Assembly: GCA_022579005.1 (NCBI GenBank)
Contig: MU401460.1
Span: forward strand, 125,886-189,885
Reading direction: 5' to 3'
Length of the DNA stretch: 64,000 nucleotides
From: Poronia punctata
Lineage: Eukaryota; Ascomycota; Sordariomycetes; Xylariales; Xylariaceae
In this document: positions 11,896-23,116 of the stretch, piece after piece
Numbering within the stretch: position 1 is the stretch's first letter
Layout: the number at the start of each line of letters is the position of its first letter
Notes under the pieces: generated by a model
The model's database searches: none
What the model was told of the DNA's origin: nothing
Seen by the model: only the letters and a program-made list of their open reading frames with translations
Translations under genes and position numbers: made by a program

Positions 11896-14800
11896 GGCGA
11901 CTTCTCACAGATCTAGGAAGATAGGGGGAGGATTTCGAAAAGGTCCGGGGAAACGTATAGAGCTCTTTGCTGGCCATTCCGGGTGGCGTCAGCTTAACCC
12001 GAAAAGCCTAGGCGTGAGGACTCATGAGTTAGGAATATATACTCACGACAAAACTATGTGATGGCGGATACGGTAGCAGGTAGGTGACCGATAGATCGGA
12101 TACTTATGAGTATGGCAATGATGGATCAAGGCTCCTGTTCACTAGGAGAGAAGAATTCGCTGCTCTCGTTGCCAAGGTTCGTAGAAGGTTTCAAGCGGAC
12201 TTACAGACATATAAAACCGATATATGTCTACGATTTGTCGAGGCTTGCAACACCAGTCACAGACACGGCTCTCGAGAGCATACTTATACTCGGAGCCCTT
12301 CAACATGTCGCGATACCCGATATCTGTCTGTCCTATGAGTAGACGTAAAGAGTGTTGCGATGTTTCTGGAATGCCGGTGACGTTGGTGATAGATAGAGTT
12401 GCACCGTGTGATTCTCAGTTGGGAGGGCAATCATTTCTCAAAACGGAGCTGTACCGGCCGGATGACGACTTGAGGATACTTGAACTGGAATTGAGCATGG
12501 CTGATCTCTTGATCCGCTTTTGGTCCCTGGATTTCGGGCTGGTAGTGCGATGCAGGGTCCAGCTTGTGAAACCGGCCGTGAAGGGTGCGAGGGTGCTATG
12601 TGGATGCATGTACATACATACCTACGTCCCTACGTCTATCGGTCCCCGCAAGTGGTCTAACTCTACCTAACCTTTGTCGCGGACCTACACGTACCCCCGA
12701 ACGTGTACTAGGTATCCTGCGAGGTAGCAAGTCTATTCCAAGATCGGAACCGAATGTACGCCAAGGTCTCAAGATTGGAAACCCTACCTATATTTGGAAA
12801 AGAGCCAAGGGTCGTCGATATCGAGGTTGACGGGCACGAGTAGGTACCGGTAGACTAGGATATCGATTTGGGAGGGTATACCAGTCTAGACTGTCACCTG
12901 TCACCTCTGGCGGTCGAGCGGGGACGTAGCCCTACAATGCTACAGATTATGTAAAGCTAGACTTGGGTGAGGGAAGGTACCTAACCTAACCTAAGGAAGG
13001 TATTGTAGGTTATTTAGGCAGGTCCTGTAGTCCCTACTTACTGCGTATACGTCTCAGGTACATGTATACTATCATACCTGCCGAAATATTTCCCCCCAAT
13101 CTCCTATTGTACATTGTACCGGAAGTAAAAGCCTATGAGTTGGGAAATGTATCTATCTACCCTTTCTGTCTGCCAACTCGCCTTAAACTGGTATGAGCGA
13201 GAACTTTGAGGGGGGAATTATCTACGTTAGTCACCTGTATCGCATCACCGTTTGCGGTGATGTGCCGTCAACCAGTTCCCCGACTGCGTGTTTTGCGTGA
13301 CAGCTTAGAAATGAGAGACAAGCAGGATGTTAGTACGCTGCAGGCGCCCGACGACAGGTTCTGTGTGACGTTAGAATATCGCTTCATTCTGTGCATGCGC
13401 CATGTACCCCAGTTTCTTGGCCCTTGCCTTGATTTTTGCGCACTTCATCTACCTACACGTACTATCTAGGTTAGCCGGGGTAGGTAGTACAGGTAGTATA
13501 TTCCACATGGTATGCTCGCACAGGCCAGGTCCCGGGCACGTGCGTCACAGGAGTCTGCTCATCTCGAGTCACAGCAGGCGAGGTTGTCGAGCTCATGTCA
13601 GCTGCGCCGCCGCCCGGGCGCGTGGTACCAAGGAATTTGGGAGGGTGGAAGGTCCTCTGGGTGAGATAGCCTCGGTATTCGCTTCGCCAAGTAGAGCAGT
13701 ACGCGTACCTATCAATGAAGCGTACGGCGTGTGCTACGTAGATCCCGCCCCCGGCGCAATGAAATATACCTACATCAGGTGGAACACTGCCCAGAATACA
13801 GGCACTGTGGTAGGCAGGCATCCCCCGTCCACTGTCGTCACCATAGGTAGATGTGTGGACGGCAGTCGTCCGACGAAATGCTAGTCGACAAACAGGAAAG
13901 GCCATCTACCTAACCTAGTCCCATGGTCTACGTGTGTTCTCTCATTCTTGACTCGGTAACCTACTAGGGAATCTGGTCAGTAGTCGACGAGACATGGTCT
14001 TCCGGACGGGTCTGCAGCGCAGGGCAAGGGAGGACTGAAGATTGATAAGCTGCAAAAAAGACGTCAAGAGAGTGAAGGGTCCAATCGAGGTACCGAAATG
14101 GCTGCGAGATGCATGCATTTTGACGTATCTATCTGATCGCCGTCCCGTCCGATTAGTTCCAAGGGTTGACCCGTCTGCGGGAAGGCGCAATCCCGTGCCA
14201 CAACAGGCCAGGGACTTTTGTTGGTATTTACGGCATAATTGGACACAAAATTATGTCCTAATACCTATCCCATCCCTTCTCTTGCAGAAACCCGGACGGG
14301 CGTTCTAGCGCGTTTTAGCAGGGGGGAGATGATCTCACTTGTCCACCAAGGTTTGAATGGGGCGATCATGCACCGCTTTGCTCACCGCACACGCGATTGG
14401 AAACCGGGCAGCCGGGGGGTAGGAGGGGGGGAGAGCAACTCACTCGCCTAGATCTCGGCGGCCTACGAAACTAGGTTACTACGGTTACTATCGGTGGATC
14501 TGTTTCCCCGGCGTACCGACCGACGAACCGTGAGCTTTGATTGGAAGTAGCACTCATCATCGTGGGGGTGCGGAGTCGTACTGGGAGCAATAGGGGTAAA
14601 AAAGTAGGTATAGCTGTGGTTGGTACCTGTTGAGAGGCTTCAAGTGGCTTGGTTATGAAAATAAATATGCGAGTAGATTTATACTAACTACAGGGTAACC
14701 TCTTTTGATGATTTTATTTCCTCTTGTAGCTAGGTTACGTAGTTCTCAAACTACCTGTACATACATTCATATGTAAGGTTTAGTATGTCTGCGGTGGTGG

Positions 14801-15312
14801 ACATGAAACATTGATAGAGCATGACTAAAACCTTGTTTATACAGAGAGATATTCTACACGTAAAAGGCAGTGTCGTTATCGACAAATATAAGATGAAAAG
14901 TGCATTGTGTACTCGCATCTAGAGATACTACCTAGGTAGGTAGGTTCCGATTTTCTACGAGTACTGTCAGGTGGAACCAGAGGACCACCACTTGGTGTAC
15001 GGTGTTATTTCCCTTCGATAATCCATAACCCACACTGTACACTCAAGCTAGCAGTCTGAAGCAAGATAAAGCTCGTTGATATTAAACCACACTCTAAGAA
15101 AAAGACTCCTGCTTCCAGCGATGTACGCATTATTGTGCGTCGCTCGGTAACGATAGGACAGACGTCTGTATATATTGTAACGATTCCATGAATATCTGCC
15201 TGGACATTTCCTGCTTACTTTGAGTGCATACATTCGTCGGCTTGACTGCTTAACTGACTCAAGACGAGCTGGTCTTCATCGGTCTTGAATTTCCCCGTCG
15301 ATATTGGAAAAT
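11896..15312. other. gene-poor intergenic region
   Basis: No domain or convincing spliced gene is visible on either strand. The longer open frames (12224-12670 plus, 13471-13905 minus) are rich in Arg, Cys and Thr, and I regard them as chance. The stretch is rich in CCTACCTA/TAGGTAGG words. A TGACTCA, the bZIP CPC1/Gcn4 site, occurs at 15255-15261, 52 bp before the next gene's ATG. Confidence 0.6.
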
Positions 15313-17015
15313 ATGGGACGCAACAACCTAGCAGAGAGCCAGGAGCTGCAGGCCGAGGCGAGACGACAAACCCGTAAACCGATTCCCCAGCCAAAACCCG
15401 CCTACCTTCCTACCGCGGGGTCCCCGCTGAGCGTGGATGAAAGCCTATATGCCAAGGTTCGCGATGCGCCACGGTTGAAGAGCAATGAATTCGTGATTCC
15501 CATCAGATCTGGACGGGCGTGGAAAGCGGAGGCCGGGAGTATTGTCCGAATTAGTACTCCTGAGGGGCCGCAAGTTGGTAAGCCTTACTTTGATTTCTTT
15601 TTCTCCCCGAACCTGGTCTTAGCTCATTTGCTGGACGAGGTTGGCTCGATCGATCACGAGGCCGCCGAAATTGAGCTCGTCACAAATACTATAAAAACGA
15701 CAGCTGTTCTTTTGAAGAAGTGAGGCGGACAGGGCCGGGAAGGAAGATATGCCCCCCCTAGAGCCACAGCTGCACCTCCATCTGCTGCAATGTTTAGACC
15801 CGATGTGGTAGTCTGATGCCGCTAACATGAGGGGTTCCAATAAAGGCGATCTTAATATCTGGAACGCGCACAACCCACGGGAGCGTTTTGTAAGTAGCCT
15901 CCATAACTGATAGTTGGAAAAGAGCAAAATCCTCCTTAACGGCGCTCAGCGCGTATCTCCTATTCGTCATTTCTTCGTCACATAGCAGAAACCCGCTTAC
16001 GCCAGGAGTTGCTTGCTGACTGCTTGTGATAGTGGGCGGCCCGCACGAAGCAGCTCCATGCCTCGCACGTGTCGGTAAACGACCGCTTGTGGTCGTGCTT
16101 GCCCTACATGCGTCCACTTGTGACCGTCCTCGCCGACACCCTGGCATGGTACGGCGTAGACGAGCACGGCGGTCGCGTTCATGACCTCCTCGGCACGGGG
16201 TGTGACCCCTACATCAACGCTGTGCTGACGAGCGCTGAGTCCGGTGGGGCGGACGGTCAACAAACCCAACACTACGACTTCCACTGTCGATCCAACCTCA
16301 CACGTGCCGTAATGCCGTATGGTCTAATCGAGCACGATGTCCACGACGTCATCAATTTGTTCCAGTATGCATCGGCCATGTCACCTCTTCCCTGATCACG
16401 GAACCATAGGCCTTTCATGAGAGAAGTCCCCTTATCGATCATGACGGCGGCTAACTTTTGGGCGTGTAAAAGGGTGACCGGACTTGACGAAGAGGGCCGC
16501 TACTTTATGAACCCTTGCCCCGCCGGCCCGGGAGATTACATCGAGTTCCTTGCAGAGCAAGACGTTCTTATGGCTTTGAGTATGTTCCCATAATTCCCTC
16601 TGTACCTTCAACCTTGCCATAGGCAGACCGATATTATCGAGATGAGCGTGACCATTTTACCTATTGAACTACAAACCTATGGCTGGCCATCACCAATAAG
16701 TTAGCCTTCTGGTGTCAGTCATGGGGACAAGGAAGCACGTCGCTCTCAGGAATAGTATGTGTTGTGATACAGCTCTTGCTTACCTACTCTCGCATAGGTA
16801 CATGCCCAGGCGGCGATTTGTCACTATGGGGCTTTGGTGCCGCCAGCGAGAAGGAAATGGAGAAATGCTGCCGGTCACTAAAGGTCGAGGTGTTCCGGCT
16901 TCAAGATGTAAACTTACTACAAAGGGGTGGGTGGAAACCCGCCGAGCCTTCGCCTTACCGAGGTATGCACGGTATGACGGTGCCCGAGGGTGAACACCAA
17001 GCCAAGCGGCAGTAG
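15313..17015 (+). CDS. DUF1989 / urea carboxylase-associated family protein
   Basis: Five exons: 15313-15577, 15846-15889, 16033-16364, 16473-16579 and 16798-17015. Together they make 966 nt and 321 residues, in frame throughout. Family phrases cross each junction: I-S-T-P-E-G-P-Q-V then G-D-L-N-I-W-N-A-H-N-P-R-E-R-F; W-A-A-R-T-K-Q-L-H-A-S-H-V-S; V-T-G-L-D-E-E-G-R-Y-F; and A-L-S-T then C-P-G-G-D-L-S-L-W-G-F-G. These are hallmarks of PF09347 proteins, which occur beside urea carboxylase or in fungal nitrogen genes; the exact reaction of this member is unknown. The start is the first ATG, because the frame extended nine bases upstream begins with TTG. Introns 1 (268 nt) and 4 (218 nt) are long. 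The gene is cytosolic by default, with no signal peptide. It converges on the subtilase with a 267-bp gap. Confidence 0.87.
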
Positions 17016-17282
17016 GTAAGTAAGTACCTACTAGGTAAGGCACTAAATCGACTCTTTCTGGCGACTAAGGAATTTCTTATCATCATCGTGCTTACGGAGC
17101 TCATACCGTCGCACCTGCCTCACTACTGTCTTAGCAAACAGATGACGTAGGATGACGGCCTCGGAAGACTTTCTCTAAAGGCTTTCGTGGGAAAGAACTA
17201 CACGACATCAAGGTACACACTTTTCCTGGCCAAATTCGCCATACATTATTATCTATTGGATTATAAAGTCAAAAATATTGTT

Positions 17283-18598
17283 CTACCTCAACCCATCACG
17301 CCCGTTAAATGCCACCATATTGTTTGGCGACATAGCGTCGGTGACGACATCCTTGGTGGCGAGTTCCTGTATGCGCTTGCACAAAGCGATGGGATCCCGG
17401 CTCTCCTCAAGACCAAGAAGATACGCCGCGAGGCCCGTAATGTGCGGTGCCGACATGGATGTGCCCGATAGGATGGCGGTAGACCCATTATTGTAAGTCG
17501 ATATAACGTCTACGCCGGGCGCGAACAGGTCAACGCCGTTACCATAATTTGAGAAGTAAGCGCGCGCATCGTCCCGCGCCGAAGCTGCTATCGAGCACAC
17601 GGTCGGATACTGCGCGGGGCTGAAAAACTCTACAGGGGATTGTGAATTCCCGGCAGCAGCGGCAATGAATAGCCCCTCCTCTACGGCCGCGCCTGCTGCC
17701 AGACTCAAACTCGAATTCCCAATAGAGATAGCGCCAAGTGATATGTTCGCAACGGACTTCTTGATGCCTATTATGGTAGCGTTAGGAGAGGTTCTCACCA
17801 GTTCGCAAGAGTTGTTGACAGAGGGAAAGGCTACACCAGGGAGAATATTGGAGACGACCTACGCTTGTTCGACTTTGCGTCGTCCACAACCCATTGAAGG
17901 CCAGCGATAACCTGGCTGAGCGGACCTGAGCCATCTCCGTCTAGCACTTTTACGGCTATGAGATTGGTCTTCTTAGCCACACCATACGTCCTAGACCCCG
18001 TCGTGCCGGCGACGTGTGTGCCATGCCCGTTCTCGTCGACAGTGGGCTTTGTGTCGTTCGTAACGAAGCTGGGGCCCCATGCGGCGCGTCCCTCAAACTC
18101 GGGGTGGTCGACGTATATTCCCGAGTCGATGATATACGCATATGTCCCTTCGCCGGCACTCTCATCGTATATGTAAGTGGTAGCATTGGGTTTCCTGCTC
18201 GAGATTCTGGCAAGACCCCAGGGAGCATGGCTTTCTGCCGCTATCGCCGTAGTTCTGACGACTGTGTCAGGCTCTATGAAGGCGACCTAGTGATGTCAGC
18301 TTTCGTCGAGATCTTTTCGCGTAGGCACCAAACTCACTTCCCCGAGCCCGGCGATCTTATTGATTAAATCGTGTGACGCATCCATGGCATACCCCTTGAA
18401 GGCCCCCATATTATAAGAATGTCGGGGTGTTGCGAGCGATTCGACCGTAACACCTCCCTTACTCTCTGAGGTGTGGTCTAGCTCGTTGCTTTCCTTCATG
18501 ACCACAATCCATTTACCAGGAATTATGTCTCCCTTGGCGGCAAGGAAAGGTGCCGCGAGGGCGAAGGGGGCAACCAGCAGGATGCCGAACAGCCTCAT
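17283..18598 (-). CDS. secreted subtilisin-like serine protease (S8A, proteinase K type)
   Basis: Exons on the minus strand are 18598-18338, 18286-17863 and 17767-17283, 1170 nt and 389 residues, close to proteinase K precursors. A signal peptide (MRLFGILLVAPFALA) is followed by an inhibitor I9 propeptide to about residue 98. The catalytic domain then carries D141 in Y-I-I-D-S-G, H175 in N-G-H-G-T-H-V-A-G-T, the oxyanion Asn in A-A-A-G-N, and S332 in S-G-T-S-M-S-A-P-H. The complete triad predicts an active, secreted endopeptidase that matures by removal of the propeptide. Intron 1 starts GTGAGT. Intron 2 starts GTAGGT and has a CTAAC branch site. No damage is seen. Confidence 0.92.
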
Positions 18599-21500
18599 CT
18601 TAGCTTTACGAAATTTTTGGATCGGCTTCGGATTCCAGCGTAGTTGTCAAGGAGGTCTCGAGCCCGCGATTATAGTTCACAACACCATCACCCTTGGGTC
18701 AAGGGGATTATTCTACTCTTAAAGCATTTTTCCCTCGAGGATTCTCCGACTTGCCGCCTTTTGTCTCCCAGCTCGGCTCGAATTCCAGCTTTTTTTCTGT
18801 CCTCGCCGCCTCCAAAGCTTTCGTGTCCATCTGTTCCCAGCTCAATTCAATTAGCCGCGTGAAGAGTTGGCATTTCTCCACAAGTGAGCCAACTGTCGCG
18901 CGAATAGTTATACTCGATTGGGTTATTTGTCACGGCGCAGATCCACCCAAATCTCACTGGCGACCGGTACCTATGGCACGAGAGACCTTATTGGCGTGCA
19001 TGCCCGTTCAGTATACGTTTGATTTCTCGATATCTCACTCAGAACTCCGTTGTCCAAATCGATAGGAGAGAGGGCCACCTAGGCGGAACGGTTGGAACTT
19101 GGGTGTAGGTACTTTGGCGTACCAAAGGTCCAAAGGTCCAAAGCTACGTAGAAATCTCTGGCTGGGTCATGCCAAGGCGACTGGGTTCCCCTCAATGCCG
19201 GCTGGTACCGGGGGCCCTTGTTACGATCATCCCCAAGCCAATACATCGACACCAAACACGCATGTCTTTACGCCTATTATTGGGAATGGACAGGCTCAAC
19301 AACGTCGATGATTCGTCGCCTTCAAGTTATCTTCAAGGATGACGTTTTGCGTCTTTAGGTTACCTTAGACTGGCTGCATTCCTACAAATACAGCCTGCCA
19401 CCCTGCCTCGCCAAGCAAGATATGGCATTGCTGGTCAGGCGACCAAAGTCGCTCCGAAAGCAGGTATGAAAAAGGGCATCTGAAGTAGGGTGCTACGTAG
19501 CCAAGAATCGCAAGGATTATAGGAACGGGCCCCGGAAGAGCAAATTTCCATGCTCTTTCACCGGCCCGTTATAATAAGTAACACGATTATTTGGAAGAGC
19601 CCAAGGCGCCAACTTGCTACCCTAGGCACCTACATATATAGGTTTAGAGATAGGGATTCTCCACATCTGGATCGCCATATCTGGGTTTCTCCAATGCTTT
19701 TCCCGGAAGCGAACAACTTATGGTCCGGAGCTTATTGAGCCGAGTGGGACCTGTTTTTCGAGGCATCAGAAGGAAATACTAACCTATCATATGGGATAGA
19801 CAGATTTGTTCTATCTTTTCCCCCCTTTCCTCCCTCTGTTGTCCCGTACCCCAGACCCACGTAGTATCTATCTATACGTGGGCTGCAGAGCGATATCAGC
19901 TTTCCCATCAAAGGAGAAGACACGCTGCACCGGAAAGCAAGGAGAAAGGAAGTACAATGGTGAGTTCCACTTGAATGCATTCTCGGCGTGCCCAAGTTTT
20001 CACCGCAATATACGACCCTATCTAACCCCATGAGCAGGCCTGACTGCGTTAACTCCATTTAGGATTTGACGTTACTCTACAAGGACTCCTAACTAAGGTA
20101 GGTAATCAATCTTCCCTAAAGATTTCCGCTTGCCGCAAAGCAGCATCTTGGGAATGTCGAGTTTGACGCCTCGGTATACATGTGATGCCTTACTTCACGG
20201 CCTAATCCGTTCGGAATTTGCGCTTTCTAGCCTTGGATGGGACCCTTGCAGGATCGGGAACTTCCCCAGAATAATAAATGCTCATTTGGGGCATTGAGAC
20301 CACCTCGTCTATGAACTACATCATTTACTTCCCGCGTGACAATCGCACCCTGTCTGATCCTCTGACGCTTCCCCGGATGGGACATATCTTGATTCCGAAA
20401 AAAGATTAAGATGTGGGGGAGACGTAGTTTTCGCCTGTAGTCTCTGGGCTGGCGAGGGGTGATTTTTCATTGTTTATCTACGCGTATTCTTGCGGGCAGC
20501 CACGGTTGTGTATCCAACTACAAAAAACCAGGATGATAAACCCTGAAGAAGAAGTAGGGGGAGATATCATGCCCGTCCGCCCCGAGGGCCGGATTTCCTA
20601 CAATACCACAGCAAGTATATATTCCGAGGGATGTAGGTAGGCTGATTAAACCTTACTTATCTCTACTTGATCTACATCCCGGCTAGACTCTCCGTATGTC
20701 GGTTAACCTGTAACCGGTGGAAAGGTGCCATTGAAAGCCCCCCCCTTTTTTTTTCTTTTTCTTTTTGTTGCCTATAGTGGACCCTCGATTTTGTTCTGCT
20801 CTACTCTGACTTTGATGCTGCCCATTTCTCGTGGGGCCGCACCCAAGTCCAAGATTATATAACTCCTAAATCTTGCAAAAGAAACGAGAAGTTCTCGGCG
20901 AGTAGTGAGATACACGGCTGGCAGGAATATATAGGGTAAGGATTAGTTGTTGTCTTAAGCCTCAAGGTTTCTCTCCTTTTTTCTTTTTCGGTTTCCCCCC
21001 TTTTCGGCTAACTAGTTTGATTGGATCTCTTCCTGCAAGTTTGGTCATAAGTACCTATATAAACGAAACGTTTTTTATAGCTGGTGTCAGGTTGCTATCA
21101 TTCCTATTGCCCGGCTGCATCAAGATAGCTTGAGTGATAGACCATGAGCCGCAGTCACCTTTTCGAAAATCTTGATTCCAATGTAGAGAGAAGCGCAAGC
21201 GGGGAGGTAGGTATCCTTCATCCGACTACACATTACGTTTCTGCCATGTGGCTTGCACCATTTATAAAATACAATCGCACGCAGAAGATAAGGGACATGT
21301 GTTGGTAGTACCTAAATATACCTTGATAAATCGGCGCGTCTTCCAAGAAACAGCCATAACTTACGTGTGTAGGTGGACGAGAACTGCTCACTTGGTCCCC
21401 AGTTTCGCTATCTGTAGTTTCGAACATGTCGCCTAGTCCCGCAGTCATCCTCTCCCATTCCCTTTTATTGGCCCCTTGGCCCCCCCGAAGTTAAAAACTT

Positions 21501-21624
21501 AGCCTTGCGATTTTATACAACGGTGCGATATGATAAAGGTCTTATGAATACAAAGAAAGAATCGTAAAGGAGGTCGAAAGGGATTATGGGGTCTATCCCA
21601 AACACACAGGGCAAATTGAAGCAA
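18599..21624. other. gene-poor intergenic region
   Basis: This holds the subtilase promoter on its left side and the 3' flank of the Tvp15-like gene on its right. I see no open frame with family features on either strand. The frame at 19732-20058 on the minus strand is judged spurious. A pyrimidine tract lies near 20740-20765. Confidence 0.6.
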
Positions 21625-22461
21625 TTATACCTGCTCGGCACCCCATCCCTGATCGGCTTCGCGCATGTTGGTAGGTGGCTCGATCGAGGGCACGAATTCT
21701 AGACCAACATATCCCACGCCCACCAGTCCGATGATGGTGCCTGCGACATAGCGCGACCAGTGATCCGAGAGGAGTATCGAGCCGACGAAGATATAGACTA
21801 CCCCGGATTAGTTAGTAGCCGAATAACACCTGGATGCTCAGAGCGGACGAGACGCGTCGCGAGAGGTGGATGTGGATGGGTGGAGGCTTACAGAGGCCGC
21901 GACCGATGAACGAGAACATGAACGATGCGTATCGCGATACTTGAGGGGGAATCTGGAATTCGAGAAGCCCAACGAATGCGCCGAAGAGTAGAACGTATGC
22001 GCCAACAATGATCGACTGACTGTTTAGGGTTCTGTTAGCCCTAGTTTATTCCACTTCTTTTTCCCATCGTCGCTTCAATGGTTAGGTACACAAGGGTAGG
22101 TCGTGACTCGTCCCCAAAACTCGAAAGCCCAAGCCATGTATGAAAGCTTTGGGCCGTTTTATATGTAAAGGGCGCGGGCGGGATCGAAGGACGTAAACGT
22201 ACACACTAGGATGGAAGAAGAACTGCGATATGCCTCCCAATATCATAATCACACCTACGACGAGGTTGACGATTCGGCTGCGGTGCGAAACATGTTAGCG
22301 CCGATGCGATTTGCGCAGTTCGTAGGATAATCAAGATTGAACGTCATTGATGACTTGGACAAGATGGCACCACCCAAAGGAGGCCAGTAATGCAACGACA
22401 ATGAAAATCCGTCGAGTTGTTGAGCTATGGCTGAGACTTACAAGGAGTCTGAGATATCCAT
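21625..22461 (-). CDS. tvp15: Tvp15-like COPI-associated Golgi membrane protein
   Basis: Four exons on the minus strand: 22461-22442 (20 nt), 22277-22203, 22019-21892 and 21797-21625. They total 396 nt and 131 residues. The product begins M-D-I-S-D-S-F-R-I-V-N-L, then has hydrophobic spans V-V-G-V-I-M-I-L-G-G-I-S, I-I-V-G-A-Y-V-L-L-F-G-A-F, F-Y-I-F-V-G-S-I-L-L and V-A-G-T-I-I-G-L-V-G-V-G-Y. The family phrase L-L-E-F-Q-I-P-P-Q-V-S-R-Y-A-S-F-M-F-S-F is present. This is the layout of PF08507 (COPI-associated, Tvp15), small four-span proteins of Golgi vesicles. All exons are short, so frame-only gene finding would miss it. A later splice at the terminal GTATAA cannot be excluded. It is divergent from the F-box gene. 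Confidence 0.8.
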
Positions 22462-23116
22462 TTTGGCTGTATAAAGTATTTTGGTATCTCCGGGTGCAGC
22501 TGGATATGTCGCGTTGGCCAGAGATAAAACTTCCCCGGGAAAATCTGAAGTAGCCGACTCGAGGTTTAAATCCGCGAGGTCTTGTGTGGAAATGATAAGG
22601 ACGCGTCGCTATTCACTAGGCAGGCGCTTTCGGGAGCTTGTCCTTCGTTGAGCTGCTTCCTCGAAGCTATTTTGATGGGGCAGTCGTCGTCATCGGGACC
22701 CCCTGATTGGGCTTATCTAACATAAAAGATCCTTTAGAAATCAAGCCACATAAATCTTGGAAACACTAGCCACAACATTGCCACATCCACCCATTTCGGG
22801 TAAGGTCGGGCTGGAGCGACGCTACATCCTGCCTATCGTACATGTACCTACGTACCTACTCGTACCACTGGCCGAGTACCCATCTCCCAAAGCGTCGCTG
22901 CGATAAATAGTCGTGACGTGAAAATCGCGAGTAATTTCCGCCTCACGGTTGTCTAGTTCTATCCTACCTTGAATGAAGTTCACACCATAAAATCGACATT
23001 GCTCCCGCGCGAAAACCTCTATATCACAGACATATAACTTTCTTGACCTTTGGACTGTGCTACAAATCATTGCACAGTCATAATAAACCTACCCCTCGTT
23101 TCTCTCACACTACTTT
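22462..23116. promoter_or_regulatory. divergent intergenic region between tvp15 and the F-box gene
   Basis: This 655-bp interval separates two outward-facing genes and must hold both promoters. It contains TACTCGTA at about 22857-22864. I identify no specific factor site with confidence. Confidence 0.5.

Noticed and set aside
12224..12670. 148-residue plus-strand open frame
   Set aside because: It has no domain and a composition typical of chance, and lies in a gene-poor stretch full of short repeated words.
13471..13905. 144-residue minus-strand open frame, overlapping a 160-residue plus-strand frame
   Set aside because: Both are rich in Arg, Thr and Cys with no recognisable features. The overlap on opposite strands suggests a compositional artefact.
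15794..16284. Minus-strand frames opposite the DUF1989 gene
   Set aside because: They are antisense shadows of exons that carry clear family motifs on the plus strand.
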